Positions 1 to 9,628 of a DNA stretch of 20,212 nucleotides are shown piece by piece. Under the pieces are notes generated by a model. The model searched no databases, was not told where the DNA came from, and worked only from the letters and a program-made list of their open reading frames with translations. A program made the position numbers and the translations under genes. This DNA is from Chara braunii (taxonomy: Eukaryota > Streptophyta > Charophyceae > Charales > Characeae), in NCBI GenBank assembly GCA_003427395.1, contig BFEA01000415.1, positions 1,451,572 to 1,471,783 on the forward strand, given 5' to 3'. Positions within the stretch are counted from its first letter, which is position 1, and the number at the start of each line of letters is the position of its first letter.

Positions 1-967
1 GGGGGAAGGGACTGCACATGCCAGCACGCACCAACATCAAGCTTTGACAGGGCCCATTTCAGGAATATAGTGTGTAGACTCGCCGCAGCTTTTCTGCGTT
101 TTTGAATCGTCGCTTATAATATATTGTCCGCTTATCCAGTAGTATAGTCCGTACAGCGTGTCGGATAGGCTGGTGGGGAGCCGCAAGGCTGAGGCTGGAG
201 GACAGCCTCCTGAGTCCTGAGGATGACCGTAGCGCAGAAGGTCGAAACTTGCGTCGAGGAATCTGCGCGTCCTGAGTAACGAAGAACAGGTCCTGGATGG
301 AAACGTCGTATTAAGCTTTCCGTGTTGAAGAGCAAGTGCTGGCCATTGCTTTCTTCTTTCTATAGTCGTCGGTACAGCTTTGTCTGCTTTCTGTATGGTC
401 ACTTACGTCCAGACTACCTTCGTCTCTCGAATACAACCGCTACGTAGTACGGTCAGTCATTATAGCTGTATTTAGACTGAAAGGTACCCCGAATGCATAC
501 ATGTATAATAATTATGACGGTACGTTGTATTCGGGGGAAGACTGTAGCAGGTGTAGAGTCCCCATGTTAACAGCTTTTCTGCTTTTTTTTTGGTCGTCAC
601 TTACTTCCAGAGTAGGAGGAGGAGGGGCTGATTATCTTTCTTGCCAGTCTGAGACTGAGTGTTCATTTTGGAGAAAATCATTTTGCACTTTGTATCATCA
701 TCATATGTCTTCTCGAGCGCAATGCGATTTTGACTGTACGTGGTTGTGTCTCTTTGTCCCATTAAGAACGGCATCGAACTTCCAAAAAAAAAAAAAGAAA
801 AAAAAAAAAAAAGAAAAGGGACGACTTGGAACGTAGCCCAGGCAAATTTTTGACTCTGTGCATGCATGAGGCGAGGTCCGGATCGAGGGCAGTTACGTGT
901 TCTTTGGGCTCCATGTTTGGAAAGTCGGCTGCGGAGGTGTTAGCTGCGATCGTGTGATTAGGGGCTT

Positions 968-1065
968 GGCATCTTTGCCAAGTAGGCCGAACAAGGGACT
1001 TTCTCGGCGGCATCTTTGCCAAGTAGGCTTTTTTGTAGGAAACATGCCAGGGACTTTCTCGGCGG
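968..1065. repeat. Two-unit tandem repeat
   Basis: GGCATCTTTGCCAAGTAGGC occurs at 968-987 and again at 1009-1028. GGGACTTTCTCGGCGG follows each copy, at 995-1010 and 1050-1065. The two units are about 43 and 57 bp, so one carries an insertion relative to the other. No coding role is evident. Confidence 0.8.
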
Positions 1066-1131
1066 CGCTGGCTTCTGCTCCTGCCACCATTGATGGGCTG
1101 CGATCCGCCATTATGTGGAAATGAGTTGCTG

Positions 1132-1221
1132 GTATGTATCAGGAACAAGATTTAGGCCATGTGCGGTTTTTAGAGATTTTTGTATGAATTAGGAACAGGA
1201 AATAGGCCTTGTACGGTTTTG
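1132..1221. repeat. Diverged tandem repeat, about 50-bp unit
   Basis: Two similar segments start at 1132 and 1182. They share GTATG, AGGAACA, TAGGCC and a GT(G/A)CGGTTTT end. The copies differ at several positions, so this is an old duplication. Confidence 0.6.
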
Positions 1222-2376
1222 TGTTTTCTTATTTTCTCATTTTCCCGCCTGAACCTATTACCGTTGGTTGGAACTTTGGGAGGCTACCGGGGGCCCAAGC
1301 AGTGCGACTTCAGTTTAGTTTCGATGAACTGGACCAGTTTTCTGGATAATAGGGGAGTTTTTCCAGGCCTCTGAATGCTCGGTCTACCGAGTTTATGCCT
1401 GCGAGGAGCTCGTACAACTGATTATATACCACCTCGTCGCAGAACTCCTCCTCTCAGTTTCGAACGTGCTTCCTCGCTGTTCTGCTGCTCCGTGGGTCGA
1501 TGGCAACGAACGCTGATGCCGATCCTGGTTGCCAGCGTGTTCGTGACAGTTCATCCGCTGGCGCCGGCGATGCATTAGTCTCGGATCCAGGGATTCACAG
1601 CGACTGAGTTCGAGCTTCAGCGACGCTGAATACTTGCAAGAACTGGTGATTGTTTGTGCTGTGCTGTGATCTGTCTGTGTGCCTGGTTGTGCTTGTACGT
1701 ACTGTGCAGGTACTACTACGGTGCCTCTGATGGCGCGTCCTCAGATTTTGGTTCTTCTTCTTCTTCTCCTCCCGACGGTTTCGATCGCTCATACGGTGTC
1801 TGCTGTGATGACAGGGCACGTTCTTCTTTCGGGGATCCTTGATTGGATCTTCGACCACGCACCTTGGCACGATGGGATTAGAGATAGGATTGGGGTTGGT
1901 TGATGGAGTTACGGGGCAAGGCAAGGGTATGGCCCCGTCGAAGGCCGATCTATTTCACAGTTGTATTTCCTCCTGATGAGTCTGCTTGCGGTAGTAGACG
2001 AAACGCGTCGAGGGTGTTCCGCGTTTTAAAGCTGTGTTGATTGGATATTCTGGCTCCTTCTTTTGCTATATAAGGCGTGCGCAACAGATCGTTTCCATGG
2101 GTGTATTTCATGATTCTGTTCTCATGCTTGTACTGTCTCGCCGGGCAGTTCTTTCCTTTTCCTTTTACGTGTTCTTTTGCTTTAATTTTTTTTTTTTTTT
2201 TTTTTTTTTAACATCCTGATGTTCCAGCTACTAGGGGTAATGAATGATAAGAGCATGTACCCCTCGTAGTTCTTCCTTTTCCAGGTGAATCCTATACTAT
2301 CTATTGGTTGGGAGCAGCACCTGCAGGCTGCTGCAAACGGGGTCCAGCCAGCAACCCTAATCAACATCCAAGATTT

Positions 2377-2780
2377 AAAAAAAAAAAAAAGCTATATTCT
2401 TCTCTCAATTTCACCTCACACTACCTACCTACCACTAGTCCTAATTGTAGGCATACGGGGAACCCCGTAGCAGCCAGCACCGTGTTCACGAGAGAACATG
2501 CGGGGGAGCAGCCCCCGACCTGCGGGTGGGCGATACCGGCTAGGGGGCAGCCGGTAGCATCAGGGACCATGCCAACAGGACCAATCCCTATGCCTCCCCT
2601 CAGGTCCCCTCCCCTATGAACATCAGCAGACTCTGCTAAATGCCAATCAGGGGATCCAGTGGTCTATCTCTAGGTGGTGGGAGCCAAGCATGCCCAGGAA
2701 GGTACATGAGGCCAATGGGGATTGAACCCACGACCTCCTGAATGCCACTTGCGAGCCTTACCAACTGAGTTAGGCTGCTG
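2377..2780 (-). mobile_element. Probable tRNA-derived SINE
   Basis: Read on the minus strand, the element opens with a tRNA-like head at about 2707-2779. TAACTCAGTTGG (2772 down to 2761) matches a pol III A box and GGTTCAATCCC (2728 down to 2718) matches a B box. The two boxes lie 32 nt apart, as in a tRNA. The T stem pairs (GTGGG with CCCAT, one G-T pair) around a 7-nt loop, but the D and acceptor stems do not pair, so it is not an intact tRNA gene. A GC-rich body follows and ends in a run of 14 T (2390 down to 2377), a plausible pol III stop or tail. I could not find a clear target-site duplication, so both outer ends are approximate. Confidence 0.5.
2454..2556. other. Cluster of four stem-loops in the SINE body
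   Basis: Four short inverted repeats follow one another: TACGGGG/CCCCGTA (2454-2460 with 2463-2469), TGTTC/GAACA (2483-2487 with 2494-2498), CGGGGG/CCCCCG (2501-2506 with 2512-2517) and TACCGGCT/AGCCGGTA (2534-2541 with 2549-2556). All could form in RNA from either strand. This suggests a structured SINE body; function is not shown. Confidence 0.65.
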
Positions 2781-2827
2781 GATCAGAAATGAGGAACAGT
2801 TTCGAATGATTTTTAGGTTAAAAAAAA

Positions 2828-2836
2828 TAAGGGTTA
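2828..2836. repeat. Outer left end of the foldback element, cut off by the Harbinger
   Basis: TAAGGGTTA at 2828-2836 is the reverse complement of 10260-10268, the outer right end of the foldback element. Removing the Harbinger with one target duplication joins it directly to 9629 onward, and the join continues the match to the right arm. The last three bases (TTA) also serve as the Harbinger target site. The match is short, but it falls exactly at the predicted junction. Confidence 0.65.
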
Positions 2837-2879
2837 GGGCCTCATTCGACACCACTAGAAAACCCTTATTTTGTAAGGG
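2837..2879. repeat. Harbinger left terminal inverted repeat
   Basis: It starts GGGCCTC directly after TTA. The first 30 bp match the right end with one A/G difference; the next 13 match loosely through a GTAAGGG block. It runs into the perfect palindrome at 2873-2888. Confidence 0.9.
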
Positions 2880-2888
2880 CGCCCTTAC
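2873..2888. promoter_or_regulatory. Subterminal palindrome, candidate transposase/Myb binding site
   Basis: GTAAGGGCGCCCTTAC is a perfect 16-bp palindrome just inside the left end. Related half sites recur at the right end: GTAAGGGCGCC at 9416-9426 and a near palindrome ending CGCCCTTAC at 9500-9516. Repeated subterminal motifs in DNA transposons are commonly transposase-binding sites; that role is inferred here. Confidence 0.55.
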
Positions 2889-3343
2889 CACGAAAACGTG
2901 ATTAGTTTTCCCTTACTCCGTTTTTCGTTCCACAACCATTTACGAAAACTCTACACTTTATCGCACTTACATTTCAGGTGCCCCCGTTCGCGCCTTGCGC
3001 GGTCGAGAATTGAATGTGAGTGTCTGACCCAGTGTTGCGGTGGACAAAATCGTGCCCGCCTGCCTAGGGCCCGTGGGAAACCCAGGCCTGCCATTTCCCC
3101 AAGGCGGGCGTGGGCCTGTCGCGGGCGCACAGCGTCATTCGGCCATGGAGGTTAAAGCGCGCTAGGACCCCGAACATTCGAATTCAAATTCCGCGCCCGC
3201 CAGATCCCTTCGCGCTCATCGCTTTGTGGACTCCCTGCCGTCGCGTTTCCCGTAGTGTACGCGCCAGTCATCCATCGTTGAGCGTGCACACGTGGCTTCG
3301 CGTGTCGCTGTCGTCTGCGTTTTGTGCGCAGCGTAGTCTAGCT

Positions 3344-4700
3344 ATGGACAACAGTGGGCGCGATCCACAGGCGGCGAGGAGATTGTCAACCAGTGAGAAG
3401 ACCATGGTTGCCAGTGCTGTCCTCGCTGTCACGCTGTGTGCCGGTACATGGAGACGGTGAACGGGTTGCGGCGTGCGGGTGGGAGGGGGAGGGGAAGGAG
3501 GGAGGCCAGCATAGCCCAGGCGTTGGCAGACGTCTGTACATCGTCCGGTCTATCAGATGCTCCTTTCATGTTGTCCAACGCAATTGTTGCTGGTGTTCTG
3601 CCCAGGGACACACCGCGGTGGTGGATGAAATGACGAACGACCGAGACGTGGCGAGACTTGGACATTGTAGACGACGCGACGGATGAATATTTCCATGACA
3701 AGCTTCGAATGTCGAGGGCCATATTCGGGGACATTGTTGCGGCTCGCATTCCATTCATCGACCGAAGACTGACGCACTACCGCGAGCCCTTGCAGACAGA
3801 CCTTATCGTCGCCTTCGCTTTATATCGGTGGGCCACCGGGGAGACGTTTGAGAACGCTTCGTCGAGCTTTGGCATCGGCAGGTCGTCCGGGGTGACGGCC
3901 GTCACGGACGTCGCCAATGCAATACCGGCTGCATATCCAGATAAAGTCGCCATGCCGTCCGGCCATCGGCTGCTGCAGGTGACCCGAGCATTCGGAGCGA
4001 AGGGCTTCCCTAATTATTTCGGCGTAATCGACTGCACGCACGTGTACGTGGACAAGCCCGCCAACGCACCGTCGGAGAACTACTTCGATCGAAAACAGCA
4101 GTTCTCGGTCGTCGCCCAAGCTGTTGTCGACCTCGACATTAGAATTTTCGATGTGTTCATGGGCTACCCAGGGAGCGTCCACGACCAGCGGGTTCTGAGA
4201 AATTCTTCACTCTTTCGGCGTGCGGAGGCAGGGGAGCTCTTCGTCGCGGAACCTGTTCTGCTGCCAGGGGGGTGTCCACAACAGGGTACCTGCTTGGGGA
4301 CAACGGCTACTCGCCGAGAACGTGGATGGTGGTCCCCTACGGGGGGACAGACCAAGCAGGGGACATCGGATTGTTTGACACGCAGCAGAAGACGACGAGA
4401 GGAGTCGTGGAGAGGGTTTTCGGGCGTTTGAAGGGGATGTGGAGGTTGTTCCTCCGCCATCACAAGACTAACATGGATAATCTGCCTCAGCAATTTCTGG
4501 CCGTTTGTATCATCCACAACTTGTTGCTTGAGGCGGGCATACCGTTCGACGACTCGGTCCTACTCGAGCCGGACGAGAACGACAATCTGGTTCGTGTCGA
4601 TCTGGGGTTGCAAGATCCGCCACGACTAGTGTCGCAATCGGGCGCAACCGACGCTGCCCTGGCTTTGCGTGACGGGTTACGTGTGCGAATGATGAACTGA
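3344..4700 (+). pseudogene. HARBI1-like DDE transposase, disrupted
   Basis: This is the catalytic protein of the Harbinger element, a nuclear DDE/RNase H-fold transposase that cuts and joins the inverted-repeat ends. The best start is the ATG at 3344. That frame stops at 3460, and coding similarity resumes in another frame from about 3436. An in-frame TGA at 3631-3633 follows a PRWW motif; PIF transposases have an RRWW-like stretch here. The main body runs from 3634 with the family's helical DKLRMS region. The first catalytic Asp is in GVIDCTHV. A second frameshift lies at the six-G run 4267-4272. The other frame then carries the second Asp in LLGDNGY and the Glu in VERVFGRLK, ending at 4700. 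All three acidic residues survive. The nominal length of about 450 codons fits HARBI1-type proteins. At least two frameshifts and one nonsense codon make it a pseudogene, unless the G-run shift is a sequencing error. Confidence 0.9.
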
Positions 4701-5592
4701 ATCTTTGGGTGTGCGGCCGACGGTCATGTTCGGTATCTTTGGGTGTGTCAATTACAGGGTTTACTGCTTTAGACGGCGCCAACCAATCCTTCTTCACTTG
4801 GAGAAGCAATTAGTGCTGGTTGCCTTTTTTGGTTAAGTGTGGCGTGTGCGGTCGTCGGCGGGGGGAATGGGCCGATCGTGCATCGCTATATCGGCGTGTT
4901 TATGTGATGACAGTTCTTTGATTTTATCTCCCGCGTTCATGTTCTAGTTTTTTATATAAGTGAACATTTTGTGTCTTTCTTTCAAAAAGTCATCATCCTT
5001 TCTTGTCCTATTGATATTCCGCGTGGATGGTAAATGTTTTTCAATCTGTGTGTTTTTTTCCCAAAAGATAACGACCATGTGTGTTCATTTGCTTTCTCAG
5101 TTTTACAGTCGTTCATGGGTGAGGCGAAGCATACAATAGAAGTTTGTTGCACATGAGCTTTGTATGTGTTCGGCACAATACAGAACCCGAATGTAATCGA
5201 CATCCGCACACCCACTGGCGAAAAAAAATAGCCACGCAAAAACACATACTCTCTTCACAATCTGAAACCCACACTCTGCAAACAAAGGGCAAAAGACACA
5301 AACCAGCCAACACAATTGAACCCTAAAAGTGCATGCGAACTTAAAAAAATGTGATGAACAACTCCACCACCACCTCACAAACCCTAAATGGGCCACGCGC
5401 ATGTGTTACCACCTCCCCCACCATGCCAGTTCCAATGTGAGCCATGCTTGTGCCGCATGCCAACAGAAGTACACGGGGAAACGTCTCTCCACAACATTCA
5501 ACGAACAGGGACACGCAGTCGTTGTCCATCGTAAACGAAGAAGATAAGCCAAACAAAAAAGATAAGGGTGTCATCCATTAGGAACATGATTT
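4701..5592. other. Harbinger interior, AT-rich spacer
   Basis: It lies between the transposase stop and the microsatellite. Base composition drops to AT-rich and I see no credible coding frame or structured RNA. It probably includes the transposase 3' UTR, but I cannot place a polyadenylation site with confidence. Confidence 0.6.
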
Positions 5593-5745
<153 letters not shown>

Positions 5746-5779
5746 GCGAACGGTTTGCCGCCATTGCTTCCATCCACAC

Positions 5780-6700
5780 CTACTCATCGATGTTGCGGAT
5801 CTCGCCACGGAGACCCGGGCGGTCGTGCATGGGAGGATCCGGGTGCACCCGGAAATCCGCAGGAACAGTCATGCGGTCGTCGTGCTCGTTCGCTATGTTC
5901 GACATCAGGAGGTCGAGGATATCAGCGAGAACGTCTACTCCTCCTTCCCAGCGGTTGGGGATCGTGCAACCGACTTTCGTTGCGTAGCCAACCACCTCGC
6001 GCAGCATGTCATCCGCATATTCCAACGCGACGATGACGTTGAGAATCGTGTCACCGTTCGCGTCCACATCGTAATGCTGCACTTCGTGTCCACTGACCTC
6101 GCCCACAAAATCAAACAACCTGCCGTCCTTCTCTCCTCGACAATGCTTCATCTCGTAAAAAGTTATAGTACGACTGAGGACACGACCTCTGAGCGCCACC
6201 TGGATGTCCATTGATGCGCAGGGCCGCACCCCCACGCAGCTGCGATGTCCGATCTCGACTTCCGTAACGACAACCCCTCGATGACCGCCACATACGATAT
6301 CACTATTGCCACTATGTTCCGCTTTGAACACGAGTGCGCAATTCACCATCCTCGTGTCGGAGGACCGCTTCCCCACCACCAGCCTCGGCGCACATATGAC
6401 CCTCACAGGGAGACAAACTACAAGTTTTTGTACACTCCCAACGTCCACCGTCCACGCACTTTCGGCACGTGAGCTCCCACGACCGATCTCTCACGTTGGC
6501 GTTGGAAACACGATGCCATGACCTTTATTAAGTTTCGCTGGCATCGTCGTGCGCCCTGAGTTGATCGCCGAGATGAAACGCGTCATGTTGGCGCAGGGGC
6601 CAGATCCTATCAACCCCTCCCTCCCCCATACCAACCCCTCCCCCATACCGACCCCTCCACCCCTCCCTCCAAACGAACCACCCCATCGGTGATGCGACAT
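5780..6700 (-). pseudogene. Unidentified third ORF of the Harbinger element, one TGA
   Basis: I do not recognise this protein. On the minus strand one frame runs from ATG at 6700 to TAG at 5780, about 306 codons, broken only by TGA at 6493-6491. Upstream of the TGA is a Gly-rich N-terminus (about residues 5-33), then a normal-looking stretch with MTRFISAIN and KLNKGHGIVF. Downstream are about 236 codons of mixed composition with many Val and Asp, including RVLSRTITFYEM and DILDLLMSNIANEHDD. The codons favour G/C in third position in the last 100 residues, which supports real coding. No membrane segment or catalytic signature is obvious. It is convergent with the transposase and lies between it and the Myb-like gene. 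It could be a captured host gene fragment, an accessory protein of this lineage, or an old exon. That it was once translated is an inference. Confidence 0.5.
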
Positions 6701-7262
6701 ACGAAGCGAACACCATGGATGGGATGCTTATCCCTACCCCTCTTGGACTTTATCCAACCTTAAGACATCGGGTTGCGACCACCCGCGCCGACTGCAAATG
6801 AACGGTCGATGAGAGGGAAAAAAAAACAACAACAAAAAGTCATAAAAAAAAAAAAAAAAAATTTGAAATATACCGACAGAAAATGTTCAACAAACAATCA
6901 TGTGAAATAACCCTACACAAGCTGATGGACGGGTTCAAAAGCCAGTGGTCGACATCGTTGTGAATCGTGAACGACAACGTCATGGAAAAGGCAGCAAAAA
7001 AACGGAAAAAAAAAAAAAGAATGGGGGGGCGAAATCTAGCCTTGAAATGACACCCTGCGCACCGCCCGTGCAAGCGCACCCGCCTGGGTGTTGGGTTTTG
7101 CTGTCCTGTCACAACCTCGCAATCAATCCCTGGCCAATGCCGATGCGATCTTAAGCAGAGCATCGCACAACATCCGTTGCCCGACGTCCAGAACTTCGCA
7201 TTGCCATCTTGCGTTCTCGCCTCCCTCTCCTTTATGTCGCACTGCCGTTGGAGCACGTCGCA
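6701..7262. other. Harbinger interior spacer with A-rich runs
   Basis: This is the gap between the two minus-strand genes. It holds A-rich runs at about 6818-6861 and 7006-7018. On the minus strand these are T-rich and lie downstream of the Myb-like gene. I see no additional gene. Confidence 0.55.
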
Positions 7263-9020
7263 CTACCGCTTGCTCGCGCGGTCTACGGACTCTGCGACAA
7301 CGGTCGAGTGCGTTTTCATCACATCTGTCACCGCCTCGAAAGCCAGTTGCCTGGCGTTCTTCCGCTTGCCTTGAATGCCGTTTGAAGACGACCTGCTGCC
7401 ACACCCGTCCCCTGTATCCGCTCCCCTGTTCTCGCTCACCGAAGTGTCAGCTTCCCCACCACCCGCTGCCGCTTGGCTTTGCTCACCTTGTTGTGACTGT
7501 TGTCCTTGTGTGTTGCCTGTGTCCACGAGATTCGGCGGGTGGACGGCCTGGTTGTTCCCCTGCATGATGTGGATCGCGTCGTATAGAGTGCGGTCTAGAT
7601 TGAACCTGTACCCTTTCTCCTTTCGTGCTTTCGTGGTCATGAGGAAGTACGATTGCAGTCCCGAATCCTTCTCCCTGTCCCACACTTTCCTGTACCACCC
7701 GAATATGTTCTCCCATCTCTTCATGCATTGCTCCCCGTCTCGCCGAACTCCTTCCTTCTCCATCCGCTTAGCGATGTCCATACACTTCTAGTCCTTCGTT
7801 TTCATTCTGGCGAAATTGGTTCGCGCATTAGCGAAGTAGTCGTCTTGGTCTGTCTTGCACCGGACAAGAATGAGGGACTCGTTCAAACTCCAGTTCCCCC
7901 GCGCTCCGCTCCCGCCACCCTCGCCGTTCGTATCACCTTTTTTATCCTTACCCTTCGCTTTCCCATGGACTTTGGAAGCTTGCTTTTCCGTCCCGCCGGA
8001 GACTGCTTCCTTGACCGGAGTTTCGTCTTCGTCTTCCTCGTCACCGCCATCGTCTTTTACGTCGACGCGGTCCGCCTCGCTGGCACCACAGTCACGGCCG
8101 CCCGCATCACCGTCGCTGGTCGGCCTCGAGCTATTGTAGCGGCAGACAATACGCTCCACGCATCGAGGTGATTCTGCAACCCCGCCCAGATCAGGCCTCC
8201 GTTCCAGCATGGCCGCGCCTGTTCCTTCACCTTCGCTGGTCGCCTGTAAGCTGTTGAACCGGCAGACGATACGCTCCACGCATCGAGGGGACTCCGCAAC
8301 ACCGCCCACATCAGCCCTCTGATCCTGCATGGCCGCGCCTGCCGCAGGTTGGTGATACGGCACGCTGCCCGCTGGTGCGGCCTGGCTAGGTGCAGGCCTT
8401 GACATGTGGTTCGGCCGATGCATTGATACCCCGTCGTCAAGGACACAAGCATGCATTGTCTGCGTGCTCGCACCACCACCCTGTCGACTCTGCTGGACGA
8501 GGACCGTTCTAGACACGTCCATGGTGGCCGTTGGTGACAGTTGCAAATCGAATGGATGACGACCTCTGCCCCGCGTTTCGCCCAGCAAAGCGGACATCGG
8601 ACCCACACCCCCTCCGGTGCTTTCAACTCGCGGTGGTGTGTCGTAAGACGTCTGTGTCGACCCCCATGCCAGACCCAATGTCGACGGAGGGGGCGTCCAG
8701 GTCGTGTCATCAGGCAAAGGCTGCTGGTGAGGAGGGAGATGCGAATACAAATTTGGATCAAACCTATGGTGGAGATTGTGTTGCATTCCACTCCCTCCTC
8801 CGTACACCCCCCTCCCCATCCCAAAACCTTCACAACCCCGACTGTATTCGTCCCCCATCCCTTTGCTCCCCGATGCGCCCTGTCGAAGCATCTTCAACCC
8901 CTTCCTCCTTCCACGCCGGATGCGAGCACCGGCCAGGTGGCACGCGCGCAGAGCTATGAGCAGCACCACGGCCCCAAACAGGATAATTAGCAGAGCTAAC
9001 TTCCTCACCATGTTAGCCAT
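7263..9020 (-). pseudogene. Myb/SANT (trihelix)-like DNA-binding protein of the Harbinger element, one amber codon
   Basis: One frame runs from ATG at 9020 to TAG at 7263, about 585 codons, broken only by TAG at 7790-7788. The DNA-binding region spans the break: NWSLNESLILV before it, then CMDIAKRMEKEGVRRDGEQC and KRWENIFGWYRKVWD after it. This is the Trp-spaced helical pattern of Myb_DNA-bind_4/trihelix proteins, and the TAG stands where a Trp (TGG) is expected. Before the domain are an acidic run (DDGGDEEDEDE) and a Lys-rich run; after it is a Gln/Gly/Ser-rich tail. Residues of about 230-310 contain a 40-residue tandem duplication. The extreme N-terminus is strongly hydrophobic (about residues 7-27), odd for a nuclear protein; the Met near residue 44 may be the true start. 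In PIF/Harbinger elements a Myb-like protein assists the transposase in DNA binding and nuclear entry; that role is assumed here. Confidence 0.8.
8103..8342 (-). repeat. 120-bp tandem duplication inside the Myb-like gene
   Basis: Two copies lie exactly 120 bp apart, an intact 40-codon unit. Both encode GGVAESPRCVERIVCR followed by a Ser/Thr-rich stretch and Ala-Ala-Met. The exact multiple of three keeps the frame, so the duplication arose in, or was tolerated by, a coding sequence. Confidence 0.9.
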
Positions 9021-9582
9021 GCGCGCCTGCAGCTAAACACGACACACAGATCTGCTACCTTTCGATGAGGACAAAGCGCGGAAGCAGAGGAGTGCAATAT
9101 AGCGGCTCGCGGAAAAGGCCCGGCAGGCGACGGGCAGCGCATACCACCCACTTCGCATTCGAAAGACACGCCGCCAACGGCACTCGCGCGCCCACCTCCG
9201 CGGGGACCCCCGCAACGGTCGTCTCCACACGCAAGCCGAAACGACTAGCCGGAGGTACCACATGGCTGCAGCCGGGCCACGGCGCTGCCCGTTGGAGACT
9301 ACTGTGGAACCGCCGTCCCATGGTGTACCGGACAACCCAGCGTTTGGACCAGGAACGCGAAGGAAACACCTGAGGACAAAAGAAAACAAAAATGTCGGCG
9401 TTTTTCCCGTGGAAAGTAAGGGCGCCACCCCTACTTTCAAGTCACCTCCACGGCCGTTCTTGCGTTTGTGTCCGTTTTGGCTGGGGAGTCCTTATTTTTG
9501 TAGGGCTCGCCCTTACGCCCGCGAATGTGAAAACAAATTTCGCATCTTTTTTTTCGTCATTAGGGAGAGGTGGAACGATGAA
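9021..9582. other. Upstream region of the Myb-like gene and right subterminal region
   Basis: GC-rich sequence from 9060 to 9340 gives way to a TIR-proximal zone with GTAAGGGCGCC (9416-9426) and the near palindrome at 9500-9516. It should contain the promoter of the minus-strand Myb-like gene, but I cannot point to a clear core promoter. A 135-codon minus-strand frame here is Arg/Ser-rich with no motif and I do not call it. Confidence 0.5.
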
Positions 9583-9625
9583 ACCCTTACATGTGAGGGT
9601 TTTCTAGTGGTGTCGAACGAGGCCC
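9583..9625. repeat. Harbinger right terminal inverted repeat
   Basis: This is the reverse complement of the left end: it ends GAGGCCC at 9625 and is followed by TCA. It contains GGTTTTCTAGTGGTGTCGAA, the mirror of the left end, and a CCCTTACATGTGAGGG near-palindrome inward. Confidence 0.9.
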
Positions 9626-9628
9626 TCA

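Larger units (their letters stand above)
1..2376. other. Intergenic stretch with no recognisable gene
   Basis: I found no open frame here with protein-family motifs; the longest frames are about 110-130 codons, low in complexity or opposed by other frames. It holds an A-rich run at 784-817, a T run at 2186-2209, two short tandem duplications (968-1065 and 1132-1221), a weak three-copy repeat (about 86, 374 and 570) and a TATATAAGG string at 2067-2075 with no gene visible behind it. It may be diverged transposon debris or host intergenic DNA. Confidence 0.6.

Noticed and set aside
37-402. 121-codon minus-strand frame
   Set aside because: No motif, overlapping frames, and composition like noncoding DNA; no neighbour supports it.
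501-836. 111-codon plus-strand frame
   Set aside because: Ends in a Lys run from a poly(A) tract and has no recognisable domain.
2067-2075. TATATAAGG as a core promoter
   Set aside because: Only a short AT-rich string; no gene follows it in the next 1 kb.
2707-2779. Functional tRNA gene on the minus strand
   Set aside because: A and B boxes and the T stem fit, but D and acceptor stems do not pair, and a repeat-like body follows.
5825-6214. 129-codon plus-strand frame
   Set aside because: Antisense to the longer third Harbinger frame, which has better codon bias and length.
7375-8171. Plus-strand frames of 138 and 172 codons
   Set aside because: Antisense shadows of the Myb-like gene.
8531-9036. 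Plus-strand frames of 86-149 codons
   Set aside because: Antisense to the N-terminal part of the Myb-like gene; Pro/Ser-rich with no motif.
9033-9440. 135-codon minus-strand frame upstream of the Myb-like gene
   Set aside because: GC-rich Arg/Ser composition, no motif, and it runs into the subterminal repeat.
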